From contig JAHQRK010000043.1 in the NCBI GenBank assembly GCA_019828595.1, positions 169,965 through 233,964 of the forward strand: 64,000 nt of DNA, written 5' to 3'. Positions 45,721 to 60,900 of this stretch are shown here, piece by piece. This DNA is from Aphanomyces cochlioides (lineage: Eukaryota; Oomycota; Saprolegniomycetes; Saprolegniales; Verrucalvaceae). Below the pieces are notes generated by a model that saw nothing but the letters and a program-made list of their open reading frames with translations, had not been told where the DNA came from and did not search any database. Numbering within the stretch: the stretch's first letter is position 1; every line of letters starts with the position of its first letter. The position numbers and the translations under genes were made by a program.

Positions 45721-48700
45721 GGGGTATGATTGGGACTCTCGCGTGTTGATTTCGGACCAAGTTGATGCTTGGTCGTCCACCACACGAGCATGACACCTTT
45801 CAAACATGCCAGACGTGGCGAGTGGGTATCTCGATGGGGTCGAGATGTGCATGTGGCACGTGGGTACCAAAAGTGGAGAAAAAGTGGCATCGAGATGCAT
45901 TTTGTGGGGTATGATTGGGACTATCGCGTGTTGATTTCGGACCAAGTTGATGCTTGGTCGTCCACCACACGAGCATGACACCTTTCAAACATGCCAGACG
46001 TGGCGAGTGGGTATCTCGATGGGGTCGAGATGTGCATGTGGCACGTGGGTACCAAAAGTGGAGAAAAAGTGGCATCGAGATGCATTTTGTGGGGTATGCT
46101 TGGGACTATCGCGTGTTGATTTCGGACCAAGTTGATGCTTGGTCGTCCACCACACGAGCATGACACCTTTCAAACATGCCAGACGTGGCGAGTGGGTATC
46201 TCGATGGGGTCGAGATGTGCATGTGGCACGTGGGTACCAAAAGTGGAGAAAAAGTGGCATCGAGATGCATTTTGTGGGGTATGCTTGGGACTCTCGCGTG
46301 TTGATTTCGGACCAAGTTGATGCTTGGTCGTCCACCACACGAGCATGACACCTTTCAAACATGCCAGACGTGGCGAGTGGGTATCTCGATGGGGTCGAGA
46401 TGTGCATGTGGCACGTGGGTACCAAAAGTGGAGAAAAAGTGGCATCGAGATGCATTTTGTGGGGTATGCTTGGGACTCTCGCGTGTTGATTTCGGACCAA
46501 GTTGATGCTTGGTCGTCCACCACACGAGCATGACACCTTTCAAACATGCCAGACGTGGCGAGTGGGTATCTCGATGGGGTCGAGATGTGCATGTGGCACG
46601 TGGGTACCAAAAGTGGAGAAAAAGTGGCATCGAGATGCATTTTGTGGGGTATGCTTGGGACTCTCGCGTGTTGATTTCGGACCAAGTTGATGCTTGGTCG
46701 TCCACCACACGAGCATGACACCTTTCAAACATGCCAGACGTGGCGAGTGGGTATCTCGATGGGGTCGAGATGTGCATGTGGCACGTGGGTACCAAAAGTG
46801 GAGAAAAAGTGGCATCGAGATGCATTTTGTGGGGTATGATTGGGACTCTCGCGTGTTGATTTCGGACCAAGTTGATGCTTGGTCGTCCACCACACGAGCA
46901 TGACACCTTTCAAACATGCCAGACGTGGCGAGTGGGTATCTCGATGGGGTCGAGATGTGCATGTGGCACGTGGGTACCAAAAGTGGAGAAAAAGTGGCAT
47001 CGAGATGCATTTTGTGGGGTATGCTTGGGACTCTCGCGTGTTGATTTCGGACCAAGTTGATGCTTGGTCGTCCACCACACGAGCATGACACCTTTCAAAC
47101 ATGCCAGACGTGGCGAGTGGGTATCTCGATGGGTCGAGATGTGCATGTGGCACGTGGGTACCAAAAGTGGAGAAAAAGTGGCATCGAGATGCATTTTGTG
47201 GGGTATGCTTGGGACTCTCGCGTGTTGATTTCGGACCAAGTTGATGCTTGGTCGTCCACCACACGAGCATGACACCTTTCAAACATGCCAGACGTGGCGA
47301 GTGGGTATCTCGATGGGGTCGAGATGTGCATGTGGCACGTGGGTACCAAAAGTGGAGAAAAAGTGGCATCGAGATGCATTTTGTGGGGTATGATTGGGAC
47401 TATCGCGTGTTGATTTCGGACCAAGTTGATGCTTGGTCGTCCACCACACGAGCATGACACCTTTCAAACATGCCAGACGTGGCGAGTGGGTATCTCGATG
47501 GGGTCGAGATGTGCATGTGGCACGTGGGTACCAAAAGTGGAGAAAAAGTGGCATCGAGATGCATTTTGTGGGGTATGCTTGGGACTCTCGCGTGTTGATT
47601 TCGGACCAAGTTGATGCTTGGTCGTCCACCACACGAGCATGACACCTTTCAAACATGCCAGACGTGGCGAGTGGGTATCTCGATGGGGTCGAGATGTGCA
47701 TGTGGCACGTGGGTACCAAAAGTGGAGAAAAAGTGGCATCGAGATGCATTTTGTGGGGTATGCTTGGGACTCTCGCGTGTTGATTTCGGACCAAGTTGAT
47801 GCTTGGTCGTCCACCACACGAGCATGACACCTTTCAAACATGCCAGACGTGGCGAGTGGGTATCTCGATGGGGTCGAGATGTGCATGTGGCACGTGGGTA
47901 CCAAAAGTGGAGAAAAAGTGGCATCGAGATGCATTTTGTGGGGTATGCTTGGGACTCTCGCGTGTTGATTTCGGACCAAGTTGATGCTTGGTCGTCCACC
48001 ACACGAGCATGACACCTTTCAAACATGCCAGACGTGGCGAGTGGGTATCTCGATGGGGTCGAGATGTGCATGTGGCACGTGGGTACCAAAAGTGGAGAAA
48101 AAGTGGCATCGAGATGCATTTTGTGGGGTATGCTTGGGACTCTCGCGTGTTGATTTCGGACCAAGTTGATGCTTGGTCGTCCACCACACGAGCATGACAC
48201 CTTTCAAACATGCCAGACGTGGCGAGTGGGTATCTCGATGGGGTCGAGATGTGCATGTGGCACGTGGGTACCAAAAGTGGAGAAAAAGTGGCATCGAGAT
48301 GCATTTTGTGGGGTATGCTTGGGACTCTCGCGTGTTGATTTCGGACCAAGTTGATGCTTGGTCGTCCACCACACGAGCATGACACCTTTCAAACATGCCA
48401 GACGTGGCGAGTGGGTATCTCGATGGGGTCGAGATGTGCATGTGGCACGTGGGTACCAAAAGTGGAGAAAAAGTGGCATCGAGATGCATTTTGTGGGGTA
48501 TGCTTGGGACTCTCGCGTGTTGATTTCGGACCAAGTTGATGCTTGGTCGTCCACCACACGAGCATGACACCTTTCAAACATGCCAGACGTGGCGAGTGGG
48601 TATCTCGATGGGGTCGAGATGTGCATGTGGCACGTGGGTACCAAAAGTGGAGAAAAAGTGGCATCGAGATGCATTTTGTGGGGTATGCTTGGGACTATCG

Positions 48701-51700
48701 CGTGTTGATTTCGGACCAAGTTGATGCTTGGTCGTCCACCACACGAGCATGACACCTTTCAAACATGCCAGACGTGGCGAGTGGGTATCTCGATGGGGTC
48801 GAGATGTGCATGTGGCACGTGGGTACCAAAAGTGGAGAAAAAGTGGCATCGAGATGCATTTTGTGGGGTATGCTTGGGACTCTCGCGTGTTGATTTCGGA
48901 CCAAGTTGATGCTTGGTCGTCCACCACACGAGCATGACACCTTTCAAACATGCCAGACGTGGCGAGTGGGTATCTCGATGGGGTCGAGATGTGCATGTGG
49001 CACGTGGGTACCAAAAGTGGAGAAAAAGTGGCATCGAGATGCATTTTGTGGGGTATGCTTGGGACTCTCGCGTGTTGATTTCGGACCAAGTTGATGCTTG
49101 GTCGTCCACCACACGAGCATGACACCTTTCAAACATGCCAGACGTGGCGAGTGGGTATCTCGATGGGGTCGAGATGTGCATGTGGCACGTGGGTACCAAA
49201 AGTGGAGAAAAAGTGGCATCGAGATGCATTTTGTGGGGTATGCTTGGGACTCTCGCGTGTTGATTTCGGACCAAGTTGATGCTTGGTCGTCCACCACACG
49301 AGCATGACACCTTTCAAACATGCCAGACGTGGCGAGTGGGTATCTCGATGGGGTCGAGATGTGCATGTGGCACGTGGGTACCAAAAGTGGAGAAAAAGTG
49401 GCATCGAGATGCATTTTGTGGGGTATGCTTGGGACTCTCGCGTGTTGATTTCGGACCAAGTTGATGCTTGGTCGTCCACCACACGAGCATGACACCTTTC
49501 AAACATGCCAGACGTGGCGAGTGGGTATCTCGATGGGGTCGAGATGTGCATGTGGCACGTGGGTACCAAAAGTGGAGAAAAAGTGGCATCGAGATGCATT
49601 TTGTGGGGTATGCTTGGGACTCTCGCGTGTTGATTTCGGACCAAGTTGATGCTTGGTCGTCCACCACACGAGCATGACACCTTTCAAACATGCCAGACGT
49701 GGCGAGTGGGTATCTCGATGGGGTCGAGATGTGCATGTGGCACGTGGGTACCAAAAGTGGAGAAAAAGTGGCATCGAGATGCATTTTGTGGGGTATGCTT
49801 GGGACTCTCGCGTGTTGATTTCGGACCAAGTTGATGCTTGGTCGTCCACCACACGAGCATGACACCTTTCAAACATGCCAGACGTGGCGAGTGGGTATCT
49901 CGATGGGGTCGAGATGTGCATGTGGCACGTGGGTACCAAAAGTGGAGAAAAAGTGGCATCGAGATGCATTTTGTGGGGTATGCTTGGGACTCTCGCGTGT
50001 TGATTTCGGACCAAGTTGATGCTTGGTCGTCCACCACACGAGCATGACACCTTTCAAACATGCCAGACGTGGCGAGTGGGTATCTCGATGGGGTCGAGAT
50101 GTGCATGTGGCACGTGGGTACCAAAAGTGGAGAAAAAGTGGCATCGAGATGCATTTTGTGGGGTATGCTTGGGACTCTCGCGTGTTGATTTCGGACCAAG
50201 TTGATGCTTGGTCGTCCACCACACGAGCATGACACCTTTCAAACATGCCAGACGTGGCGAGTGGGTATCTCGATGGGGTCGAGATGTGCATGTGGCACGT
50301 GGGTACCAAAAGTGGAGAAAAAGTGGCATCGAGATGCATTTTGTGGGGTATGCTTGGGACTCTCGCGTGTTGATTTCGGACCAAGTTGATGCTTGGTCGT
50401 CCACCACACGAGCATGACACCTTTCAAACATGCCAGACGTGGCGAGTGGGTATCTCGATGGGGTCGAGATGTGCATGTGGCACGTGGGTACCAAAAGTGG
50501 AGAAAAAGTGGCATCGAGATGCATTTTGTGGGGTATGCTTGGGACTATCGCGTGTTGATTTCGGACCAAGTTGATGCTTGGTCGTCCACCACACGAGCAT
50601 GACACCTTTCAAACATGCCAGACGTGGCGAGTGGGTATCTCGATGGGGTCGAGATGTGCATGTGGCACGTGGGTACCAAAAGTGGAGAAAAAGTGGCATC
50701 GAGATGCATTTTGTGGGGTATGCTTGGGACTCTCGCGTGTTGATTTCGGACCAAGTTGATGCTTGGTCGTCCACCACACGAGCATGACACCTTTCAAACA
50801 TGCCAGACGTGGCGAGTGGGTATCTCGATGGGGTCGAGATGTGCATGTGGCACGTGGGTACCAAAAGTGGAGAAAAAGTGGCATCGAGATGCATTTTGTG
50901 GGGTATGCTTGGGACTCTCGCGTGTTGATTTCGGACCAAGTTGATGCTTGGTCGTCCACCACACGAGCATGACACCTTTCAAACATGCCAGACGTGGCGA
51001 GTGGGTATCTCGATGGGGTCGAGATGTGCATGTGGCACGTGGGTACCAAAAGTGGAGAAAAAGTGGCATCGAGATGCATTTTGTGGGGTATGCTTGGGAC
51101 TCTCGCGTGTTGATTTCGGACCAAGTTGATGCTTGGTCGTCCACCACACGAGCATGACACCTTTCAAACATGCCAGACGTGGCGAGTGGGTATCTCGATG
51201 GGGTCGAGATGTGCATGTGGCACGTGGGTACCAAAAGTGGAGAAAAAGTGGCATCGAGATGCATTTTGTGGGGTATGCTTGGGACTCTCGCGTGTTGATT
51301 TCGGACCAAGTTGATGCTTGGTCGTCCACCACACGAGCATGACACCTTTCAAACATGCCAGACGTGGCGAGTGGGTATCTCGATGGGGTCGAGATGTGCA
51401 TGTGGCACGTGGGTACCAAAAGTGGAGAAAAAGTGGCATCGAGATGCATTTTGTGGGGTATGCTTGGGACTCTCGCGTGTTGATTTCGGACCAAGTTGAT
51501 GCTTGGTCGTCCACCACACGAGCATGACACCTTTCAAACATGCCAGACGTGGCGAGTGGGTATCTCGATGGGGTCGAGATGTGCATGTGGCACGTGGGTA
51601 CCAAAAGTGGAGAAAAAGTGGCATCGAGATGCATTTTGTGGGGTATGCTTGGGACTCTCGCGTGTTGATTTCGGACCAAGTTGATGCTTGGTCGTCCACC

Positions 51701-54700
51701 ACACGAGCATGACACCTTTCAAACATGCCAGACGTGGCGAGTGGGTATCTCGATGGGGTCGAGATGTGCATGTGGCACGTGGGTACCAAAAGTGGAGAAA
51801 AAGTGGCATCGAGATGCATTTTGTGGGGTATGCTTGGGACTCTCGCGTGTTGATTTCGGACCAAGTTGATGCTTGGTCGTCCACCACACGAGCATGACAC
51901 CTTTCAAACATGCCAGACGTGGCGAGTGGGTATCTCGATGGGGTCGAGATGTGCATGTGGCACGTGGGTACCAAAAGTGGAGAAAAAGTGGCATCGAGAT
52001 GCATTTTGTGGGGTATGCTTGGGACTCTCGCGTGTTGATTTCGGACCAAGTTGATGCTTGGTCGTCCACCACACGAGCATGACACCTTTCAAACATGCCA
52101 GACGTGGCGAGTGGGTATCTCGATGGGGTCGAGATGTGCATGTGGCACGTGGGTACCAAAAGTGGAGAAAAAGTGGCATCGAGATGCATTTTGTGGGGTA
52201 TGCTTGGGACTCTCGCGTGTTGATTTCGGACCAAGTTGATGCTTGGTCGTCCACCACACGAGCATGACACCTTTCAAACATGCCAGACGTGGCGAGTGGG
52301 TATCTCGATGGGGTCGAGATGTGCATGTGGCACGTGGGTACCAAAAGTGGAGAAAAAGTGGCATCGAGATGCATTTTGTGGGGTATGCTTGGGACTCTCG
52401 CGTGTTGATTTCGGACCAAGTTGATGCTTGGTCGTCCACCACACGAGCATGACACCTTTCAAACATGCCAGACGTGGCGAGTGGGTATCTCGATGGGGTC
52501 GAGATGTGCATGTGGCACGTGGGTACCAAAAGTGGAGAAAAAGTGGCATCGAGATGCATTTTGTGGGGTATGCTTGGGACTCTCGCGTGTTGATTTCGGA
52601 CCAAGTTGATGCTTGGTCGTCCACCACACGAGCATGACACCTTTCAAACATGCCAGACGTGGCGAGTGGGTATCTCGATGGGGTCGAGATGTGCATGTGG
52701 CACGTGGGTACCAAAAGTGGAGAAAAAGTGGCATCGAGATGCATTTTGTGGGGTATGCTTGGGACTCTCGCGTGTTGATTTCGGACCAAGTTGATGCTTG
52801 GTCGTCCACCACACGAGCATGACACCTTTCAAACATGCCAGACGTGGCGAGTGGGTATCTCGATGGGGTCGAGATGTGCATGTGGCACGTGGGTACCAAA
52901 AGTGGAGAAAAAGTGGCATCGAGATGCATTTTGTGGGGTATGCTTGGGACTCTCGCGTGTTGATTTCGGACCAAGTTGATGCTTGGTCGTCCACCACACG
53001 AGCATGACACCTTTCAAACATGCCAGACGTGGCGAGTGGGTATCTCGATGGGGTCGAGATGTGCATGTGGCACGTGGGTACCAAAAGTGGAGAAAAAGTG
53101 GCATCGAGATGCATTTTGTGGGGTATGCTTGGGACTCTCGCGTGTTGATTTCGGACCAAGTTGATGCTTGGTCGTCCACCACACGAGCATGACACCTTTC
53201 AAACATGCCAGACGTGGCGAGTGGGTATCTCGATGGGGTCGAGATGTGCATGTGGCACGTGGGTACCAAAAGTGGAGAAAAAGTGGCATCGAGATGCATT
53301 TTGTGGGGTATGCTTGGGACTCTCGCGTGTTGATTTCGGACCAAGTTGATGCTTGGTCGTCCACCACACGAGCATGACACCTTTCAAACATGCCAGACGT
53401 GGCGAGTGGGTATCTCGATGGGGTCGAGATGTGCATGTGGCACGTGGGTACCAAAAGTGGAGAAAAAGTGGCATCGAGATGCATTTTGTGGGGTATGCTT
53501 GGGACTCTCGCGTGTTGATTTCGGACCAAGTTGATGCTTGGTCGTCCACCACACGAGCATGACACCTTTCAAACATGCCAGACGTGGCGAGTGGGTATCT
53601 CGATGGGGTCGAGATGTGCATGTGGCACGTGGGTACCAAAAGTGGAGAAAAAGTGGCATCGAGATGCATTTTGTGGGGTATGCTTGGGACTCTCGCGTGT
53701 TGATTTCGGACCAAGTTGATGCTTGGTCGTCCACCACACGAGCATGACACCTTTCAAACATGCCAGACGTGGCGAGTGGGTATCTCGATGGGGTCGAGAT
53801 GTGCATGTGGCACGTGGGTACCAAAAGTGGAGAAAAAGTGGCATCGAGATGCATTTTGTGGGGTATGCTTGGGACTCTCGCGTGTTGATTTCGGACCAAG
53901 TTGATGCTTGGTCGTCCACCACACGAGCATGACACCTTTCAAACATGCCAGACGTGGCGAGTGGGTATCTCGATGGGGTCGAGATGTGCATGTGGCACGT
54001 GGGTACCAAAAGTGGAGAAAAAGTGGCATCGAGATGCATTTTGTGGGGTATGCTTGGGACTCTCGCGTGTTGATTTCGGACCAAGTTGATGCTTGGTCGT
54101 CCACCACACGAGCATGACACCTTTCAAACATGCCAGACGTGGCGAGTGGGTATCTCGATGGGGTCGAGATGTGCATGTGGCACGTGGGTACCAAAAGTGG
54201 AGAAAAAGTGGCATCGAGATGCATTTTGTGGGGTATGCTTGGGACTCTCGCGTGTTGATTTCGGACCAAGTTGATGCTTGGTCGTCCACCACACGAGCAT
54301 GACACCTTTCAAACATGCCAGACGTGGCGAGTGGGTATCTCGATGGGGTCGAGATGTGCATGTGGCACGTGGGTACCAAAAGTGGAGAAAAAGTGGCATC
54401 GAGATGCATTTTGTGGGGTATGCTTGGGACTCTCGCGTGTTGATTTCGGACCAAGTTGATGCTTGGTCGTCCACCACACGAGCATGACACCTTTCAAACA
54501 TGCCAGACGTGGCGAGTGGGTATCTCGATGGGGTCGAGATGTGCATGTGGCACGTGGGTACCAAAAGTGGAGAAAAAGTGGCATCGAGATGCATTTTGTG
54601 GGGTATGCTTGGGACTCTCGCGTGTTGATTTCGGACCAAGTTGATGCTTGGTCGTCCACCACACGAGCATGACACCTTTCAAACATGCCAGACGTGGCGA

Positions 54701-54970
54701 GTGGGTATCTCGATGGGGTCGAGATGTGCATGTGGCACGTGGGTACCAAAAGTGGAGAAAAAGTGGCATCGAGATGCATTTTGTGGGGTATGCTTGGGAC
54801 TCTCGCGTGTTGATTTCGGACCAAGTTGATGCTTGGTCGTCCACCACACGAGCATGACACCTTTCAAACATGCCAGACGTGGCGAGTGGGTATCTCGATG
54901 GGGTCGAGATGTGCATGTGGCACGTGGGTACCAAAAGTGGAGAAAAAGTGGCATCGAGATGCATTTTGTG
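45721..54970. repeat. Array C block 4: GCTT/ACTCTC variant monomers take over
   Basis: ACTCTC first appears near 45735 and soon dominates, together with GCTT. Intermediate types occur near 46090, 46820, 47390, 48688 and 50538. Between 50538 and 54978 there are 23 consecutive monomers of the variant type with exact 185-bp spacing. The only length change seen is one G lost near 47130. The T-to-A choice at ACTATC/ACTCTC removes a minus-strand stop, so chance minus-strand ORFs lengthen here to 183 codons. Confidence 0.85.
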
Positions 54971-57900
54971 GGGTATGATTGGGACTATCGCGTGTTGATT
55001 TCGGACCAAGTTGATGCTTGGTCGTCCACCACACGAGCATGACACCTTTCAAACATGCCAGACGTGGCGAGTGGGTATCTCGATGGGGTCGAGATGTGCA
55101 TGTGGCACGTGGGTACCAAAAGTGGAGAAAAAGTGGCATCGAGATGCATTTTGTGGGGTATGATTGGGACTCTCGCGTGTTGATTTCGGACCAAGTTGAT
55201 GCTTGGTCGTCCACCACACGAGCATGACACCTTTCAAACATGCCAGACGTGGCGAGTGGGTATCTCGATGGGGTCGAGATGTGCATGTGGCACGTGGGTA
55301 CCAAAAGTGGAGAAAAAGTGGCATCGAGATGCATTTTGTGGGGTATGCTTGGGACTATCGCGTGTTGATTTCGGACCAAGTTGATGCTTGGTCGTCCACC
55401 ACACGAGCATGACACCTTTCAAACATGCCAGACGTGGCGAGTGGGTATCTCGATGGGGTCGAGATGTGCATGTGGCACGTGGGTACCAAAAGTGGAGAAA
55501 AAGTGGCATCGAGATGCATTTTGTGGGGTATGCTTGGGACTCTCGCGTGTTGATTTTGGACCAAGTTGATGCTTGGTCGTCCACCACACGAGCATGACAC
55601 CTTTCAAACATGCCAGACGTGGCGAGTGGGTATCCGATGGGGTCGAGATGTGCATGTGGCACGTGGGTACCAAAAGTGGAGAAAAAGTGGCATCGAGATG
55701 CATTTTGTGGGGTATGCTTGGGACTCTCGCGTGTTGATTTCGGACCAAGTTGATGCTTGGTCGTCCACCACACGAGCATGACACCTTTCAAACATGCCAG
55801 ACGTGGCGAGTGGGTATCTCGATGGGGTCGAGATGTGCATGTGGCACGTGGGTACCAAAAGTGGAGAAAAAGTGGCATCGAGATGCATTTTGTGGGGTAT
55901 GCTTGGGACTCTCGCGTGTTGATTTTCGGACCAAGTTGATGCTTGGTCGTCCACCACACGAGCATGACACCTTTCAAACATGCCAGACGTGGCGAGTGGG
56001 TATCTCGATGGGGTCGAGATGTGCATGTGGCACGTGGGTACCAAAAGTGGAGAAAAAGTGGCATCGAGATGCATTTTGTGGGGTATGCTTGGGACTATCG
56101 CGTGTTGATTTTCGGACCAAGTTGATGCTTGGTCGTCCACCACACGAGCATGACACCTTTCAAACATGCCAGACGTGGCGAGTGGGTATCTCGATGGGGT
56201 CGAGATGTGCATGTGGCACGTGGGTACCAAAAGTGGAGAAAAAGTGGCATCGAGATGCATTTTGTGGGGTATGCTTGGGACTCTCGCGTGTTGATTTCGG
56301 ACCAAGTTGATGCTTGGTCGTCCACCACACGAGCATGACACCTTTCAAACATGCCAGACGTGGCGAGTGGGTATCTCGATGGGGTCGAGATGTGCATGTG
56401 GCACGTGGGTACCAAAAGTGGAGAAAAAGTGGCATCGAGATGCATTTTGTGGGGTATGCTTGGGACTCTCGCGTGTTGATTTCGGACCAAGTTGATGCTT
56501 GGTCGTCCACCACACGAGCATGACACCTTTCAAACATGCCAGACGTGGCGAGTGGGTATCTCGATGGGGGTCGAGATGTGCATGTGGCACGTGGGTACCA
56601 AAAGTGGAGAAAAAGTGGCATCGAGATGCATTTTGTGGGGTATGCTTGGGACTATCGCGTGTTGATTTCGGACCAAGTTGATGCTTGGTCGTCCACCACA
56701 CGAGCATGACACCTTTCAAACATGCCAGACGTGGCGAGTGGGTATCTCGATGGGGTCGAGATGTGCATGTGGCACGTGGGTACCAAAAGTGGAGAAAAAG
56801 TGGCATCGAGATGCATTTTGTGGGGTATGCTTGGGACTCTCGCGTGTTGATTTCGGACCAAGTTGATGCTTGGTCGTCCACCACACGAGCATGACACCTT
56901 TCAAACATGCCAGACGTGGCGAGTGGGTATCTCGATGGGGTCGAGATGTGCATGTGGCACGTGGGTACCAAAAGTGGAGAAAAAGTGGCATCGAGATGCA
57001 TTTTGTGGGGTATGCTTGGGACTCTCGCGTGTTGATTTCGGACCAAGTTGATGCTTGGTCGTCCACCACACGAGCATGACACCTTTCAAACATGCCAGAC
57101 GTGGCGAGTGGGGTATCTCGATGGGGTCGAGATGTGCATGTGGCACGTGGGTACCAAAAGTGGAGAAAAAGTGGCATCGAGATGCATTTTGTGGGGTATG
57201 ATTGGGACTATCGCGTGTTGATTTCGGACCAAGTTGATGCTTGGTCGTCCACCACACGAGCATGACACCTTTCAAACATGCCAGACGTGGCGAGTGGGTA
57301 TCTCGATGGGGTCGAGATGTGCATGTGGCACGTGGGTACCAAAAGTGGAGAAAAAGTGGCATCGAGATGCATTTTGTGGTATGTTTCGGACTCTCGCGTG
57401 TTGATTTCGGGGACCAAGTTGATGCTTGGTCGTCCACCACACGAGCATGACACCTTTCAAACATGCCAGACGTGGCGAGTGGGTATCTCGATGGGGTCGA
57501 GATGTGCATGTGGCACGTGGGTACCAAAAGTGGAGAAAAAGTGGCATCGAGATGCATTTTGTGGGGTATGATTGGGACTCTCGCGTGTTGATTTCGGACC
57601 AAGTTGATGCTTGGTCGTCCACCACACGAGCATGACACCTTTCAAACATGCCAGACGTGGCGAGTGGGTATCTCGATGGGGTCGAGATGTGCATGTGGCA
57701 CGTGGGTACCAAAAGTGGAGAAAAAGTGGCATCGAGATGCATTTTGTGGGGTATGATTGGGACTCTCGCGTGTTGATTTCGGACCAAGTTGATGCTTGGT
57801 CGTCCACCACACGAGCATGACACCTTTCAAACATGCCAGACGTGGCGAGTGGGTATCTCGATGGGGTCGAGATGTGCATGTGGCACGTGGGTACCAAAAG

Positions 57901-60900
57901 TGGAAAAAAGTGGCATCGAGATGCATTTTGTGGGGTATGCTTGGGACTCTCGCGTGTTGATTTCGGACCAAGTTGATGCTTGGTCGTCCACCACACGAGC
58001 ATGACACCTTTCAAACATGCCAGACGTGGCGAGTGGGTATCTCGATGGGGTCGAGATGTGCATGTGGCACGTGGGTACCAAAAGTGGAGAAAAAGTGGCA
58101 TCGAGATGCATTTTGTGGGGTATGATTGGGACTCTCGCGTGTTGATTTCGGACCAAGTTGATGCTTGGTCGTCCACCACACGAGCATGACACCTTTCAAA
58201 CATGCCAGACGTGGCGAGTGGGTATCTCGATGGGGTCGAGATGTGCATGTGGCACGTGGGTACCAAAAGTGGAGAAAAAGTGGCATCGAGATGCATTTTG
58301 TGGGGTATGCTTGGGACTCTCGCGTGTTGATTTCGGACCAAGTTGATGCTTGGTCGTCCACCACACGAGCATGACACCTTTCAAACATGCCAGACGTGGC
58401 GAGTGGGTATCTCGATGGGGTCGAGATGTGCATGTGGCACGTGGGTACCAAAAGTGGAGAAAAAGTGGCATCGAGATGCATTTTGTGGGGTATGCTCGGG
58501 ACTCTCGCGTGTCGATTTCGGACCAAGTTGATGCTTGGTCGTCCACCACACGAGCATGACACCTTTCAAACATGCCAGACGTGGCGAGTGGGTATCGATG
58601 GGGTCGAGATGTGCATGTGGCACGTGGGTACCAAAGTGGAGAAAAGTGGCATCGAGATGCATTTTGTGGGGTATGCTCTGGGACTCTCGCGTGTTGATTT
58701 CGGACCAAGTTGATGCTTGGTCGTCCACCACACGAGCATGACACCTTTCAAACATGCCAGACGTGGCGAGTGGGTATCTCGATGGGGTCGAGATGTGCAT
58801 GTGGCACACGTGGGTACCGAAAGTGGACAAAAAGTGGCATCGAGATGCATTTTGGATTTCGGACCCGTTGATGTTGGTCATGGGACACTAAAACATGCCA
58901 GACATGGCGTGTATACTCAATCGGGGTCGAGATGTGCATGTCACACATGGGTAAAAGACCATTGGGATCATTTTGTGGGGTATGCTTGGGTCATGTAAAT
59001 TTAGGGGACCATTTGATGCTTGGTAGTCCACCACACGAGCATGACACCTTTCCAAACATGCCAGACGTGGCCAGTGGGTATCTCGATGTAACCCAGATGT
59101 GCATGTGGCACGTGGTACTACAAAAGTGGAGAAAAAAAGTGGCATCGAGATGCATTTTGTGGGGTATGCTTGGGACTCTCGCGTGCTTGATTTCGGACCA
59201 AGTTGATGCTTGGTCGTCCACCACACGAGCGTGACACCTTTCAAACATGCCAGACGTGGCGAGCGGGTATCCGATGGGGTCGAGATGTGCATGTGGCACG
59301 TGGGTACCAAAAGTGGAGAAAAGTGGCATCGATGCATTTTGTGGGGTATGCTTGGACTCTCTCGTGTTGATTTCGGACCAAGTTGATGCTTGGTCGTCCA
59401 CCACACGAGCATGAACACCTTTCCAAACATGCCAGACGTGGCGAGTGGGTATCTCGATGGGGTCGAGATGTGCATGTGGCACGTGGGTACCAAAAGTGGA
59501 GAAAAAAGTGGCATCGAGATGCATTTTGTGGTATGCTTGGACTCTCGCGTGTTGATTCGGACCAAGTTGATGCTTGGTCGTCCACCACACGAGCATGACA
59601 CCTTTAGAACATGCCAGACGTGGCGAGTGGGTATCTCGATGGGGTGAGGATGTGCATGTGGCACGTGGGTACCAAAGTGGAGAAAAAGTGGCATCGAGAT
59701 GCATTTTGTGGCTATGCTTGGGACTCTCGCGTGTTGATTTCGGACCAAGTTGATGCTTGGTCGTCCACCACACGAGCATGACACCTTTCAAACATGCCAG
59801 ACGTGGGCGAGTGGGTATCTCGATGGGGTCGAGATGTGCATGTGGCACGTGGGTACCAAAAGTGGAGAAAAAGTGGCATCGATTCATTTTGTGGGGGTAT
59901 GCTTCGGACTCGCGTGTTGATTTTCGGACCAAGTTGATGCTTGGTCGTCCACCACACGAGCATGACACCTTTCAAACATGCCAGACGTGGCGAGTGGGTT
60001 ATCTCGATGGGTCGAGATGTGCATGTGGCACGTGGGTACCAAAAGTGGAGAAAAAAGTGGCATCGAGATGCATTTTGTGGTATGCTTGGGACTCTCGCGT
60101 GTTGATTTCGGACCAAGTTGATGCTTGGTCGTTCACCACACGAGCATGACACCTTTCAAACATGCCAGACGTGGCGAGTGGGTATCTCGATGGGGTCGAG
60201 ATGTGCATGTGGCACGTGGGTACCAAGTGAGAGAAAAAGTGGCATCGAGATGCATTTTGTGGGGTATGCTCGGGACTCTCGCGTGTTGATTTCGGACCAA
60301 GTTGATGCTTGGTTGTACCACCACACGAGCATGACACCTTTCAAACATGCCAGACGTGGCGTACAGTGGGTATCCCGATGGGGTCGAGATGTGCATGTGG
60401 CACGTGGGTACCAAAAGTGGAGAAAAAGTGGCATCGAGATGCATTTTGTGGGGTATGCTTCGGACTCTCGCGTGTTGATTTCGGACCAAGTTGATGCTTG
60501 GTCGTCCACCACACGAGCATGACACCTTTCAAACATGCCAGACGTGGCGAGTGGGTATCTCGATGGGGTCGAGATGTGCATGTGGCACGTGGGTACCAAA
60601 AGTGGAAAAAGTGGCATCGAGATGCATTTTGTGGCTATGCTTGGGACTCTCGCGTGTTGATTTTCGGACCAAGTTGATGCTCGGTCGTCCACCACACGAG
60701 CGTGACACCTTTCAAACATGCCAGAACGTGGCGCAGTGGGTATCTCGATGGGGTCGAGATGTGCATGTGGCACGTGGGTACCAAAAGTGGAGAAAAAGTG
60801 GCATCGATGCATTTTTGTGGGTATGCTTCGACTACTCGTGTTGATTTCGGACTAAGTTGATGCTTGGTCGTCCACCACACGAGCATGACACCTTTCAAAC

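Noticed and set aside
45985..58377. Minus-strand ORFs of 183-306 codons in the variant satellite
   Set aside because: They arise because ACTATC to ACTCTC removes a minus-strand stop and because 185 is not a multiple of three, so successive monomers are read in different frames. Later ones are fused by indels. No sign of selection for coding.
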